A DNA stretch of 40,282 nucleotides from Gammaproteobacteria bacterium (lineage in GTDB: Bacteria; Pseudomonadota; Gammaproteobacteria; Xanthomonadales; Marinicellaceae): assembly GCA_024280395.1 (NCBI GenBank), contig JAJRQG010000137.1, positions 1 to 40,282 on the forward strand, in the 5' to 3' direction. Made by a program: the position numbers and the translations under genes. A model generated the notes under the pieces. It was not told the DNA's origin, searched no databases, and saw only the letters and a program-made list of their open reading frames with translations. Positions 15,272-24,335 of the stretch are shown here, one piece after another. Numbering within the stretch: position 1 is the first letter of the stretch; every line of letters begins with the position of its first letter.

Positions 15272-15343
15272 ATCTAACCAGTGCGTGAAGAGGATAGTTT
15301 TTCCATTGCAATTCAAAACTACAACTTACTCAGGGTGTTAGAA
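15272..15343 (+). repeat. attC-like site after the DUF6090 gene (best in the cluster)
   Basis: The R'' box ATCTAAC (15272-15278) matches RYYYAAC exactly, and the R' box GTTAGAA (15337-15343) matches GTTRRRY at six of seven. CTAAC pairs with GTTAG. Inward, GTGAAG (15285-15290) pairs with CTTAC (15325-15329) with one unpaired G, and TAGTTTT (15295-15301) pairs with AAAACTA (15315-15321). Length of about 70 bases and nested stems fit attC well. Confidence 0.65.
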
Positions 15344-15349
15344 AAATCC

Positions 15350-15480
15350 ATTCGCCGCGTCCTCTGTGCCACCGTGCGCTAATCGCTCTTGATCTTTAAC
15401 CTTCATGTTCTTCAATCCCTTCATGGTAAATCGTTCTTGATCTTGATTTTCATCTGCGTAATTCTGCGTTTATCTGCGGA
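15350..15480. repeat. Cluster of widespread short intergenic repeats
   Basis: Three repeat styles lie side by side: CCTCTGTGCCACCGTGCG (15361-15378), CTTCATGTTCTTCAATCCC followed by TTCATGG (15401-15426), and TCTGCG units with an 11-base period at about 15453-15478. These are common intergenic sequences in many bacterial genomes with no settled function. The last one runs into the 3' end of the gene at 15470. Confidence 0.55.
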
Positions 15481-17089
15481 CAAAAAACTCCTTTAACTCA
15501 TCTCCAAAATAAGCCAAAACATTCTTAATCGGCAACGGAATCCCGCCACCATGTGCGCACAGAGAACCTTGTTCTAAAGTATCCAATAAATCATCCAGTA
15601 ATTCTCTGTCAATTTTATTGCCGTGTTTTATCGCATTGGCAAACAATTCTTCTCCGCGTTTGGTTCCCATGCGACAAGGAAAGCATTTTCCACAGCTTTC
15701 ATAGGAAGCGAATTCGAAAAGGTGTTGTAGGTAATTTATCATGGGAAAATTATCTGGAATACTCACCACCGAAGCATGTCCCAATAAAAACCCCTGACTG
15801 GCAAAGGATTCAAAATCGATGCTTAAGTCTTTTATACGATCAAATGGGACTATACCACCCAAAGGGCCGCCAATTTGAAAGGCTTTGATGTTCTTTTTTA
15901 AGCCTCCACCCAGTTCTTCAAATACCTGTTGTAAGGGCGTGCCCATTTCCACTTCATAAATACCGGGTTGCTTAAAGGCAGAATCCAGAGAGACCAGTTT
16001 TGTGCCTTTGGATTTATCTGTTCCAAGTGATGCGTAATAATCGCCACCTTGGTCGATAATGGCGTACAGGCTGGCCAAGGTTTCTACATTGTTGACCACA
16101 GTGGGTTTATTGAATAAACCTTGTTGGGTGGGAAAGGGTGGGCGTGTGCGCACTTCTGGGCGTTGTCCTTCGATAGAGTTGATGAGTGCGGTTTCTTCGC
16201 CACAAATATAAGCACCTTGTGCACTGATAATTTTGAATTGAAAATCAAAATTCAGATTTTCAATCATGAGCGTGATTGTTTTTAAGGCGTTTTCGATGGT
16301 TTTTATTGATTCGGGATACTCTGCTCGAATATACAAAATACCATATTGTGCACCCACAATATAGGCCGAAACCATCAGGCCAAATAACACAGAATAGGGC
16401 TGCTGTTCCAATAAATAGCGATCAGAATAAGCACCGGGGTCTCCTTCGTCGGCATTACAAATGATGTATTTTTCATCTGATTGGGTGTTCATGGCTGATT
16501 CAAGTTTAAACGCTATTGGGAAACCTGCACCACCACGACCGCGCAATTGTGATAGTTTAATGGCATCTAGTGTGGCTTTTTTGCCTTGATTTTTGACTTT
16601 ATTGAATGCATTGATTGTTTGTTCGGCACTTAATGCTTTTCCTGTAAGTATCGTTGTTCCATTGTTGTCACAATTGTATTTGTCTTGACTTGATTGGGTA
16701 TCCTTTCCTTGAATTATGTTAATTATTTGTAACTCACTTAATGCCGAATAATTGCTTCCAGCATAATGAAAGGCTCCATTTTCATGACAACGACCCAAAC
16801 AGGTCATGTGTCCAATTTGGTTTGGCTCAAAGTGTTGTTGTAATTGTTGTGTCAGTTTCTCCTGAGTTCCTGCACACAAACAGGCCGAGCCATTGCACAC
16901 ATAGACTTGTTTATCTTTGTTTTCATCTGTTAGAAAGTCATAAAAGCTGATGCTGCCAGTTACTGAGGATTGTCCTATTAAAAATTCTTTGGCGAGTGCT
17001 TTTTTATCTAGGTCAGTTTTAGCCAGATTTTCAAATAGATTATTGGATAAGCCTTGTCTTGCGGATAATTCGGATAAATTTTTTGACAT
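15470..17089 (-). CDS. NuoE/NuoF fusion, formate dehydrogenase beta (FdsB-like) subunit
   Basis: A 539-residue flavin iron-sulfur protein. An N-terminal thioredoxin-like 2Fe-2S domain (about 60-130) has Cys65, Cys70, Cys97 and Cys101. A NuoF domain follows, with FMN/NAD sites RGRGGAGF (183-190), NADEGDPGAYSDR and GEETALINSIEG. The 4Fe-4S ligands are Cys466, Cys469, Cys472 and Cys511. It passes electrons between NAD+ and a partner, in soluble formate dehydrogenase or a hydrogenase. fdhD at 22845 favours formate dehydrogenase, but the molybdenum subunit is not in the window. The last residues, VRR, and the stop lie in a TCTGCG repeat, so the natural C-terminus may have been altered. Confidence 0.85.
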   Translation of the reverse strand: MSKNLSELSARQGLSNNLFENLAKTDLDKKALAKEFLIGQSSVTGSISFYDFLTDENKDKQVYVCNGSACLCAGTQEKLTQQLQQHFEPNQIGHMTCLGRCHENGAFHYAGSNYSALSELQIINIIQGKDTQSSQDKYNCDNNGTTILTGKALSAEQTINAFNKVKNQGKKATLDAIKLSQLRGRGGAGFPIAFKLESAMNTQSDEKYIICNADEGDPGAYSDRYLLEQQPYSVLFGLMVSAYIVGAQYGILYIRAEYPESIKTIENALKTITLMIENLNFDFQFKIISAQGAYICGEETALINSIEGQRPEVRTRPPFPTQQGLFNKPTVVNNVETLASLYAIIDQGGDYYASLGTDKSKGTKLVSLDSAFKQPGIYEVEMGTPLQQVFEELGGGLKKNIKAFQIGGPLGGIVPFDRIKDLSIDFESFASQGFLLGHASVVSIPDNFPMINYLQHLFEFASYESCGKCFPCRMGTKRGEELFANAIKHGNKIDRELLDDLLDTLEQGSLCAHGGGIPLPIKNVLAYFGDELKEFFVRR

Positions 17090-17118
17090 TGTTTGTGACT
17101 AATTTTATGATGATAAAA

Positions 17119-17146
17119 ATTATACAGGATTAGGAAGAAGTTACAA
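17119..17146 (-). promoter_or_regulatory. Promoter of the FdsB-like gene
   Basis: On the reverse strand TTGTAA (17146-17141) is followed after 16 bases by TATAAT (17124-17119), preceded by TG as an extended -10 box. The start codon is 30 bases downstream of the -10 box. Confidence 0.5.
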
Positions 17147-17261
17147 ATAAAGAGCTTAAGAAATCAACCATTAATTTCAATCATAGATAAAGACAATTAG
17201 GAGGTTTTTTTCTTCTATTCTTAAAAAAACTATGTTAATATTTTGTTAATCAAACCTGTTT

Positions 17262-17286
17262 ACTGTAATTAATTATTAGTTACAGT
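17262..17286. promoter_or_regulatory. Inverted repeat upstream of the giant NTPase gene
   Basis: ACTGTAA (17262-17268) and TTACAGT (17280-17286) form a perfect seven-base inverted repeat with an 11-base AT spacer, ending 18 bases before the ATG. Position and symmetry suit a repressor operator overlapping the promoter, but no regulator gene is adjacent. Confidence 0.4.
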
Positions 17287-17304
17287 CATTAACAACAAAG
17301 GACT

Positions 17305-20300
17305 ATGAAAAAAAATATATACGATAGATTTATCAATGAAAAGATTATTATCCCATTTGGCAGAATTATTCGTGGTGGTATTCTAAAATACCCACGAGAC
17401 CAATCTATGATTGGCCGCAAAGGTCAAAGACAGTACCTTATAAGTTGGTTACTTGAACCAAAGAAAAATGGAGCCTTTTTAATTACTGGAAATAGGGGCT
17501 CAGGAAAAACCAGTTTTGTAAATTACTGTGTCTCAAAATATAATATTAATCTTTATTCAAGGTTGGTACAGAATGAATTACACTTTAAGGTTTTTGATTA
17601 CTTTTTAATCATATTTCTCATTACTTTTATTTCGTTACTTTTATCTTTAACAATTAGCACATTAACACTAATCAATCCAAGTATATTTATTCAATTTATT
17701 ATCTGGCCTGTATTATTTTTACCATTCTTAATAGCAACTCAATATAGTTTGCTTTTTTTTAAAACGAAAAGAGCGATAATTGAACTTCAAAAAGATCAGA
17801 CTAAAAATAATAACGACCCAAAAGGATTATCAAAAATTAACCCTTTAATTTTCATACTAACTATTAGGTTTTGGATGATTTCTGTATTTTCTTTTTTAGT
17901 GATGTCATATGGAGTATCAAAAATATTTATTGGTTTCATTGATACAACCTTTAATAGAATGCTTTTTTTCTTTGACATTCAAATACTCTTTATTTTGGGA
18001 CTTGTTATATTAAATAATATAATACATAAGAACTCAAAATTCAAAACTATAAAACCATACTTTATCCTATTGTGGGTGATCTCACTAATATTCTACGCTT
18101 TTACTTTCTGTGTACCTATGTTATTCGATTTTGTGATACATTCATTGCCCACAATGATATCATGCTTTATTGTTTTAATAATTAAGAATCATATAAATTT
18201 CATTGAAATGACTGATATATTTATGTTTCTTTTTATTATTTCAATTTTTTTCTTATTCACTTACTTTGAATACAAATATTTCAAAAAAGAATTTAGAGAA
18301 AATACTATTTCTAGTTCTTTAGAAAAAAATAAAGCAAGGCTTGTATTAAGTTCTCAATGGTCAATTCCAGTATTGATAATAAAACACTATATTCCAACGA
18401 TTACGATTTCACTTAATATGGGATTTATGAATTTACAACACTCTAATATAATTCATGCTATGTTGGTTGATTTGAAATCTCAGTACAGAGAAATATTTTT
18501 AGGTAGAAATCACTTTTATAACAATATTTTACCAATCGTTGTAGCATTTCTATCAGTATTGTTGTGGAATATTATATCTGGCTCATTTATCTATGAAGCC
18601 ATGAAAAATAAGCACTCAGATAGAACATTTATTGAAAAAGGAAAATCAATCGGAGTGATAAACAATAATAAGAAGTTGTTGCTAAAATTGTTCTCAAACA
18701 AGCTTAATTCAAAAATAAAAAAGAAAAAGGAAGAAGAAAACAATGACCAGATTGAGAAAAACCAAAATAAAATTACTAAAATAGAAAATAAAATCACATC
18801 ATTGAGGACTTTATTTGAAAATACACCGTACCAATTAATTCAACAAGAAGGTGAGCACCTTAATAACATGTTGAAATCTGAAAAACTTTACAGTAAAAGG
18901 ATTAACTTAAAATTAGAAAAAGATAATTTAGAAGAAGTTATGTTTGATTCAAAAAACAATCAAATTATTATTAATATTCTTGATATTATTGGAATTTTGG
19001 CTCTTTTTATTTTTTTTTATTCTATTCTTTATTATCGACCGCTAACAAGAAGTCGCAAGAACATTGTTGAAATTGATAATTTGCTCAATAAATTATCATC
19101 AAAAATAACAAAATCCAACAGTGTTGGAAATACAATAAAACAAGGATTTTTAGAATTCAACAGGAATAAATCTACTAGTTTTGAAACTAACCCTGTAGAT
19201 TCTCGTATTGTTGAAATTGAAATGCTTGACCTACTTAATAAGATTTGTCAAGACAAAGGAAGTTGGTTTTTATCTCCTGGAAATATTTGGACAATACCTG
19301 CAACTTCAATAATTTTCATCTTTGACGAACTTGACAAACTGCATAATCATGGTGAAGACTTACAAAAAACATTGGAAAAAGACTTGCAAAAAAACCATTC
19401 ACAACATGAGGCTGCTCGTACATACCAAATTAATAAACTTCTATCGGATATCAAGAATTTCATTAATACAGCACCAGCTAAATTCATATTCGTTGCAGGT
19501 AGGGATTTACATGACCAGTGGCTAGCAGATACCAATTCACGAGAAAATTTTCTGACAAGCATATTTGATTCAGAGATATATATCCCTTCATTACTGACTG
19601 ACCATTCTGTGGCTAATGCAAATATTAAATCGAACATAATTAAATATGTCAATGTCCAATATAAAAAAGCTGAATATCAATTTTGCAAGAAAAATAGAAC
19701 AGAAATTATTGATAGAAGAAAAAACCAACGAAAATATTATCAACTATTCTATACAGATCAAAAAAATCTTTCAAAGGATTTTGTTGGAAAATTTGACCAT
19801 AAGGGTGACATTCAAAGCCTCTGCGCTGATTTGTTGGTGTTTAATTACATAAAATTTGAAACTGAGAATGATGTATCACCTGTAAATAATATTTATAAAG
19901 AAAAATTTATATTAGATTTTATTCGATTTTTGACGTATCGATCTCAAGGTAATCCAAAACAATTGGAGCGTAATTTATTTAGCTTTGCTAGACCAAATTA
20001 TCTTAAAAATTCATTTAAGAAGTCGGATAGGTTTAAGGCTTGGGAAAACATAGATTACTTTTGTGCAAATGCATTACATTTTGGTGATCATGAAGTTTTC
20101 CGAATCCAGTTCATTGCAGACCTTTATCAACAAATCGATAATAAAGTAGGAAACTATATCCTACAAACAGATGATAAAATGGCAATGGCAATCTTTTATT
20201 TATCAGATTTCATAATGAAATTTCATGATAGCTCTTTCTCTTGGCGTCATCTTATAAGACTAGATGAATTAGCACATATACATCGTTTGCCAGATTTGAA

Positions 20301-22737
20301 TAATGTATTTAAACGAATGGTTCAGCATTTTTCTGGGATTTATTTGCACCGTGTTCTAAATGGAATTTTTACTTATCGGTTTCGAAGTGATGTGAGTAAG
20401 GAAATAAATTATCTATCCAAAATTTCCAATGTTGAGAATGCATCATTTAACTTTACGTTAGATGAATCTGGCGAATTGAAAAACATTTTCAGAAGAAAAA
20501 TTAAAGATAAAAATAGAGCTAGTTGGGATTTAACCTCTGGCTTAGGGGATTTGTTTGAGTTAGATGGTGAATACGACGATGCTCGCCACCAATATATTGG
20601 TGCGATTAAAATATTAGATAAACAATATCAGTTGGATCATGGAAGTGATACTATTAATGCTTTAAATGAAACCTTTTTAACTTCTAATACTACTAAGGAA
20701 AAATCTCCTCTAAGATTAAATGTTAAATGGGTAAATGAACGGTTGAGCCTTATGTTGTTAATTGGTTTAACTTATGAAAAAGAAGGTAGACTTACGGCTG
20801 CATTGTCGCACTATAGGGATACGAAAAGTTTAGCGAAATTGATATTTAATATTTTCCTAGGTGTTAAAACTACTAAAGCCAAATATAGTTATGAATGTAA
20901 TATATTAGGAAATTCTTTTGACAACAATAAACAACATAATCGAAATGAAGTTCTCAAACACTTTAATATATTATATCAACCAATATTTGCAGAAGCTTGG
21001 TTAGTTGAGAAGTTGATGGGTGGAATCGATACATCACTTGCGATTGTTGAAAAGGGAGTTGAAAAAATAAGAAATGCATTACCGTTCATCGGTAATATTA
21101 AAGATGAATATCGAACCTCCTCTTCTAAGGTCCCGCATTCAAATTTTGCTATACTGGCTTCTTCATTACATAATAAAATAGGTGATTTAGCTTTCTTTAA
21201 AGGCGGGCAAGAATTAATATCACAAAACAATTCAAATAATGATAATAGTGGATATTTACATAGAGCTATGTTTCATTATGCAATAGCTCTGCATGAATTA
21301 CGACGGTTCATATACTACCGTCATACCAGCTCAGGAATGAAATATAATCCCCATGACGAAATTAATAAGGCAACTATTCCAGACTCTTCAAGGCCAGATT
21401 TTATCAATCTTACTTTCGCTTCAAATTTAATTGATTTAGGAGGTGCTTGCTTAGCAAAAGTAAACTTATCTAAAGTATTAAACTTTCCAACTCCATCAAA
21501 TTATAAAAAATGTAATATATTTAAAACCAAGAAATTACTTATTGGCATCGTAGATTCATGGGCTTCATTGAGTAATTCTGAATGTAATAATAAATTAGAG
21601 ACATTAAAATTAATTGATAATACTGGTGAAGAAATAATGAATTTTGGTATGTTACAAGATTGGGTAGGGAATTGGAATGTATCATCTACCAAATATGATG
21701 ATAGCCTATTGAGTTTTCAGTCTACAAATAATGCTGTACAACGCTTAATGGCCGGAATATTTTTGACATGGATAGGTATTAAGAAAATGGAAAAAGGTGG
21801 GTATCTAGAATCGGCAACAAAAGAATACATAGAACTTTCTAATTTGATTTTGAATATAGTTTGGTGGCACACATTAACGTCAAAACAATTTGCACCTGCT
21901 AATAGTGGTTTATCGAATGGTAGTAATTGTCAAAAGAGAAGAGTTGAAAAAAACAATCTTATTTTAATTCCATTTCTTATAGAGTTTTCCATTTCTTGTA
22001 TAGAGGAGTCACTATCTGCTTCATTAAAGAATAGAACAAGTATTATTTCACCTAAGAGAAATAGCAAAGCAAAAGGTAACAACCCTGAATTCAATAAGAT
22101 AATGCCAGAAATAATTACCGCAACTTACTCTGCTCAATTATTAATTAAATGCAATGATGATTTAAACTTAAATAATAGTGATTATAGTTTATTTAAAAAA
22201 ATTGGAATATATACTAATAATGAGGACTCAAATAATTTTAGTAAAATATTAAATGAACATCTTAATTATAATCGATATCCAATGTTAAATCGCCTTAGGG
22301 GTTTATCAGTTTTGGTTTATTATTGTGAATTAAAAAAGTGTAATTATAATATTGGTGACTTAGCGTCTACAATCATCAACTATAATGATAGTTATGATGC
22401 TCCTTTTCACTATACATATCTAGAATTGGGAATTTGTGCCTATTTGGCTTATAAAGAGTTAAAAGTAAAACTAGATAAGGTCAATGAATCTTCAGATTTG
22501 AATAAATCTAAACAGAAAACTGAACAACGAACACTGATTTGGTTTAAAAATATTGCCATCAAGAACTTGGAAAACAGTATTGGATCTCATACTATGGGTA
22601 AATCGTATTATGAAAACATAACCAAATTATATTATTTATATGATGACTTCAATGATCGTAGAATTCATTTGAATCAGGCGATGCAAATGTTAGGAACTTC
22701 GTTTGCTGAAAAGCTGATAAAAATACTAAATGAATAA
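17305..22737 (+). CDS. Giant KAP-like P-loop NTPase with membrane insert and TPR-like C-terminus
   Basis: The 1810-residue product has Walker A GNRGSGKT at 62-69 and Walker B IIFIFDELD at 669-677. About 600 residues separate them. This insert has eight or nine hydrophobic segments (about 98-150, 186-322, 405-428 and 555-577) and a charged coiled coil (about 465-545). KAP NTPases (Kidins220, PifA) are defined by membrane helices inserted in the NTPase domain. After Walker B come FIFVAGRD (727-734) and a GNPKQLER block (883-890). The remaining 900 residues are helical with TPR-like stretches near 1073-1110 and 1142-1175. The gene is visibly more AT-rich than its neighbours and sits alone between formate dehydrogenase genes. 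PifA excludes phage T7, so defence is possible but unproven. Confidence 0.75.
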   Translation: MKKNIYDRFINEKIIIPFGRIIRGGILKYPRDQSMIGRKGQRQYLISWLLEPKKNGAFLITGNRGSGKTSFVNYCVSKYNINLYSRLVQNELHFKVFDYFLIIFLITFISLLLSLTISTLTLINPSIFIQFIIWPVLFLPFLIATQYSLLFFKTKRAIIELQKDQTKNNNDPKGLSKINPLIFILTIRFWMISVFSFLVMSYGVSKIFIGFIDTTFNRMLFFFDIQILFILGLVILNNIIHKNSKFKTIKPYFILLWVISLIFYAFTFCVPMLFDFVIHSLPTMISCFIVLIIKNHINFIEMTDIFMFLFIISIFFLFTYFEYKYFKKEFRENTISSSLEKNKARLVLSSQWSIPVLIIKHYIPTITISLNMGFMNLQHSNIIHAMLVDLKSQYREIFLGRNHFYNNILPIVVAFLSVLLWNIISGSFIYEAMKNKHSDRTFIEKGKSIGVINNNKKLLLKLFSNKLNSKIKKKKEEENNDQIEKNQNKITKIENKITSLRTLFENTPYQLIQQEGEHLNNMLKSEKLYSKRINLKLEKDNLEEVMFDSKNNQIIINILDIIGILALFIFFYSILYYRPLTRSRKNIVEIDNLLNKLSSKITKSNSVGNTIKQGFLEFNRNKSTSFETNPVDSRIVEIEMLDLLNKICQDKGSWFLSPGNIWTIPATSIIFIFDELDKLHNHGEDLQKTLEKDLQKNHSQHEAARTYQINKLLSDIKNFINTAPAKFIFVAGRDLHDQWLADTNSRENFLTSIFDSEIYIPSLLTDHSVANANIKSNIIKYVNVQYKKAEYQFCKKNRTEIIDRRKNQRKYYQLFYTDQKNLSKDFVGKFDHKGDIQSLCADLLVFNYIKFETENDVSPVNNIYKEKFILDFIRFLTYRSQGNPKQLERNLFSFARPNYLKNSFKKSDRFKAWENIDYFCANALHFGDHEVFRIQFIADLYQQIDNKVGNYILQTDDKMAMAIFYLSDFIMKFHDSSFSWRHLIRLDELAHIHRLPDLNNVFKRMVQHFSGIYLHRVLNGIFTYRFRSDVSKEINYLSKISNVENASFNFTLDESGELKNIFRRKIKDKNRASWDLTSGLGDLFELDGEYDDARHQYIGAIKILDKQYQLDHGSDTINALNETFLTSNTTKEKSPLRLNVKWVNERLSLMLLIGLTYEKEGRLTAALSHYRDTKSLAKLIFNIFLGVKTTKAKYSYECNILGNSFDNNKQHNRNEVLKHFNILYQPIFAEAWLVEKLMGGIDTSLAIVEKGVEKIRNALPFIGNIKDEYRTSSSKVPHSNFAILASSLHNKIGDLAFFKGGQELISQNNSNNDNSGYLHRAMFHYAIALHELRRFIYYRHTSSGMKYNPHDEINKATIPDSSRPDFINLTFASNLIDLGGACLAKVNLSKVLNFPTPSNYKKCNIFKTKKLLIGIVDSWASLSNSECNNKLETLKLIDNTGEEIMNFGMLQDWVGNWNVSSTKYDDSLLSFQSTNNAVQRLMAGIFLTWIGIKKMEKGGYLESATKEYIELSNLILNIVWWHTLTSKQFAPANSGLSNGSNCQKRRVEKNNLILIPFLIEFSISCIEESLSASLKNRTSIISPKRNSKAKGNNPEFNKIMPEIITATYSAQLLIKCNDDLNLNNSDYSLFKKIGIYTNNEDSNNFSKILNEHLNYNRYPMLNRLRGLSVLVYYCELKKCNYNIGDLASTIINYNDSYDAPFHYTYLELGICAYLAYKELKVKLDKVNESSDLNKSKQKTEQRTLIWFKNIAIKNLENSIGSHTMGKSYYENITKLYYLYDDFNDRRIHLNQAMQMLGTSFAEKLIKILNE

Positions 22738-22844
22738 ATAGTGAAATATAAATTATCAAATTTGAAAATTAGATAATAAAAATTCTATATTCACTCGAAT
22801 TCAGTGTTTCATGTTAGGTTTGATTTTAAATCAGGAGATATTAC

Positions 22845-23642
22845 TTGTCACACAATAAAATAAAATCAACAGAAATAAGCAAATTCAATAATAATGAGTT
22901 TGAGCAATCGAATGATTATTTGGCGGTTGAATCTCCACTTGAAATTCGTTTGGCTCATGTTGATGAAAAAGAGTTTAAATCATTTGCTATCACCATGTGT
23001 AGTCCAGATGATATCGAGGACTTGATTGTTGGTTATCTATTTACTGAGAATATGATTGCCCAAGCCACAGATATCCTTAAAATCAATATTTTTGACAATG
23101 AGTTGGGTTTAATTGCAGAAATTATTCTTGATAAATCAATTGCTTATGAGCAATACTTAAACAAAAGACATGGGATGGTTCAAGCCAGTTGTGGAGTGTG
23201 TGGCAAGACTGAGTTTGATGATTTATTGACCTTTAATTACAGCAATATTAATGCCTCTAAAGTAAAGTTTGATGTGATTCAATCCCTGCCAGAAAAACTC
23301 AATCAAGCACAATTCGGCTTTCAACAAACCGGTGGTTTACATGCCAGTGCTTTGTTTGATACAAATGGTGAGTTGTTACTGCTTAAAGAAGACATTGGTC
23401 GCCACAATGCGTTAGATAAGTTGATTGGAGCAGCCATGCGACAAGGTTTATTGCCTTTGTATGATTACATTGTCCTATTAAGTGGGCGAATTTCGTTTGA
23501 ATTGGTGCACAAATCTTTAATGGCCGGTGTTTCTACTTTGGCTGCAATTGGTGCGCCTTCTTCTTTGAGTGTTGAAATTGCAAAGTTGAATAAATTAAGT
23601 TTGTTTGGGTTTGTTAAATCTGATGGGTATAATAGGTATTAA
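22845..23642 (+). CDS. fdhD: Formate dehydrogenase accessory sulfurtransferase
   Basis: FdhD takes sulfur from a cysteine desulfurase and adds it to the molybdenum cofactor of formate dehydrogenase. The 265-residue protein shows the sulfur-carrying pair Cys116/Cys119 in SCGVCGKTEF, the GGLHASALF block, EDIGRHNALDKLIG, and the terminal LSGRISFELVHKSLMAGVST. The start is TTG at 22845, strongly supported by AGGAG at 22833-22837. It follows the giant NTPase gene by 107 bases in the same direction and is probably expressed separately. Its presence suggests a molybdenum or tungsten formate dehydrogenase elsewhere in the genome. Confidence 0.93.
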   Translation: MSHNKIKSTEISKFNNNEFEQSNDYLAVESPLEIRLAHVDEKEFKSFAITMCSPDDIEDLIVGYLFTENMIAQATDILKINIFDNELGLIAEIILDKSIAYEQYLNKRHGMVQASCGVCGKTEFDDLLTFNYSNINASKVKFDVIQSLPEKLNQAQFGFQQTGGLHASALFDTNGELLLLKEDIGRHNALDKLIGAAMRQGLLPLYDYIVLLSGRISFELVHKSLMAGVSTLAAIGAPSSLSVEIAKLNKLSLFGFVKSDGYNRY

Positions 23643-23652
23643 TAATGTAATT

Positions 23653-23804
23653 ACTCACCCAGAGTTGTCATTTCAGCGAAGGCGGGAATCTATTTTCTTT
23701 ATAAAAAAATTAAAAGGCAAAACAATTAAAACAGCCTTAAAAAGAAATAAATGTATATTTTTGAATCACTGGATTCCCGCCTACGCGGGAATGACGAGGT
23801 GAGT
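23653..23804. repeat. MITE-like element with inverted ends
   Basis: A 24-base arm at 23667-23690 (GTCATTTCAGCGAAGGCGGG and on) is an imperfect inverted copy of 23772-23795 (GATTCCCGCCTACGCGGGAA and on). Outside them ACTCACC (23653-23659) pairs with GGTGAGT (23798-23804). The arms are joined by about 80 AT-rich bases. The right arm itself holds TCCCGC...GCGGGA. A partial third copy, GGGAATGACGAGG, follows at 23808-23820. This sequence style is widespread in Proteobacteria and resembles Neisseria dRS3 elements. Confidence 0.6.
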
Positions 23805-23870
23805 ATGGGAATGACGAGGGGTGTAGTTACTTGCTAATTATGAATCTAATTATAATTTCGTTGTATAAAA

Positions 23871-24335
23871 ATGAAAAGAGCTACTAAAATAAGGGCATTG
23901 GTGTCAACCAGACAAAAATTAGGCTGGGAGTCTATGATTCAGGTAAAAAGACGCAGAATCATTTGTCAAGCTTCATTTAAACCATCCAATTTTTTTTGGT
24001 ATTTGAATATTCCAATGGCTTTGTTTGTCTATCTGATTATTTTTCTGGAAAATAGAGATATTGATACTTGGATTTTGCAAGGATGGTTGTGGCCTTTGTT
24101 GTTTATCTTAATGTTCTATATTATTGGCCTTTTTCCTGTGTCTATTACATTTACAAAAGTGAAAATAAATCACAAGGAATATAAGATTCGTTTTTTTAAC
24201 AAGCCTTCATGGAAAAGGAAAAACCAATGGATAGATGTTGAGTTTCATACTTATTCAGAATTTTTAACGGTTGTTTCTATCATTGAAAAAAGAAAAAGAA
24301 TCATTGATATCAGTTATGAAGGAGAGAAATTATGA
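23871..24335 (+). CDS. Hypothetical membrane protein
   Basis: The 154-residue product starts with a basic segment (MKRATKIRALVSTRQKLG). Two hydrophobic helices follow at about 42-58 and 71-95, then a soluble tail rich in Lys and aromatic residues. I do not recognise the family. The first helix pair and the short strands after it recall small bacterial PH-like membrane proteins, but this is weak. The stop overlaps the next ATG in an ATGA at 24332-24335, so both are probably made together. The start ATG has no clear ribosome site. Confidence 0.6.
   Translation: MKRATKIRALVSTRQKLGWESMIQVKRRRIICQASFKPSNFFWYLNIPMALFVYLIIFLENRDIDTWILQGWLWPLLFILMFYIIGLFPVSITFTKVKINHKEYKIRFFNKPSWKRKNQWIDVEFHTYSEFLTVVSIIEKRKRIIDISYEGEKL

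Noticed and set aside
15553-15888. 111-residue open frame opposite the FdsB-like gene
   Set aside because: It is antisense to the iron-sulfur domain coding region and shows no domain or translation signal.
23605-23802. 65-residue open frame after fdhD
   Set aside because: It starts inside fdhD and runs through the inverted repeat element; the sequence is explained by the repeat.
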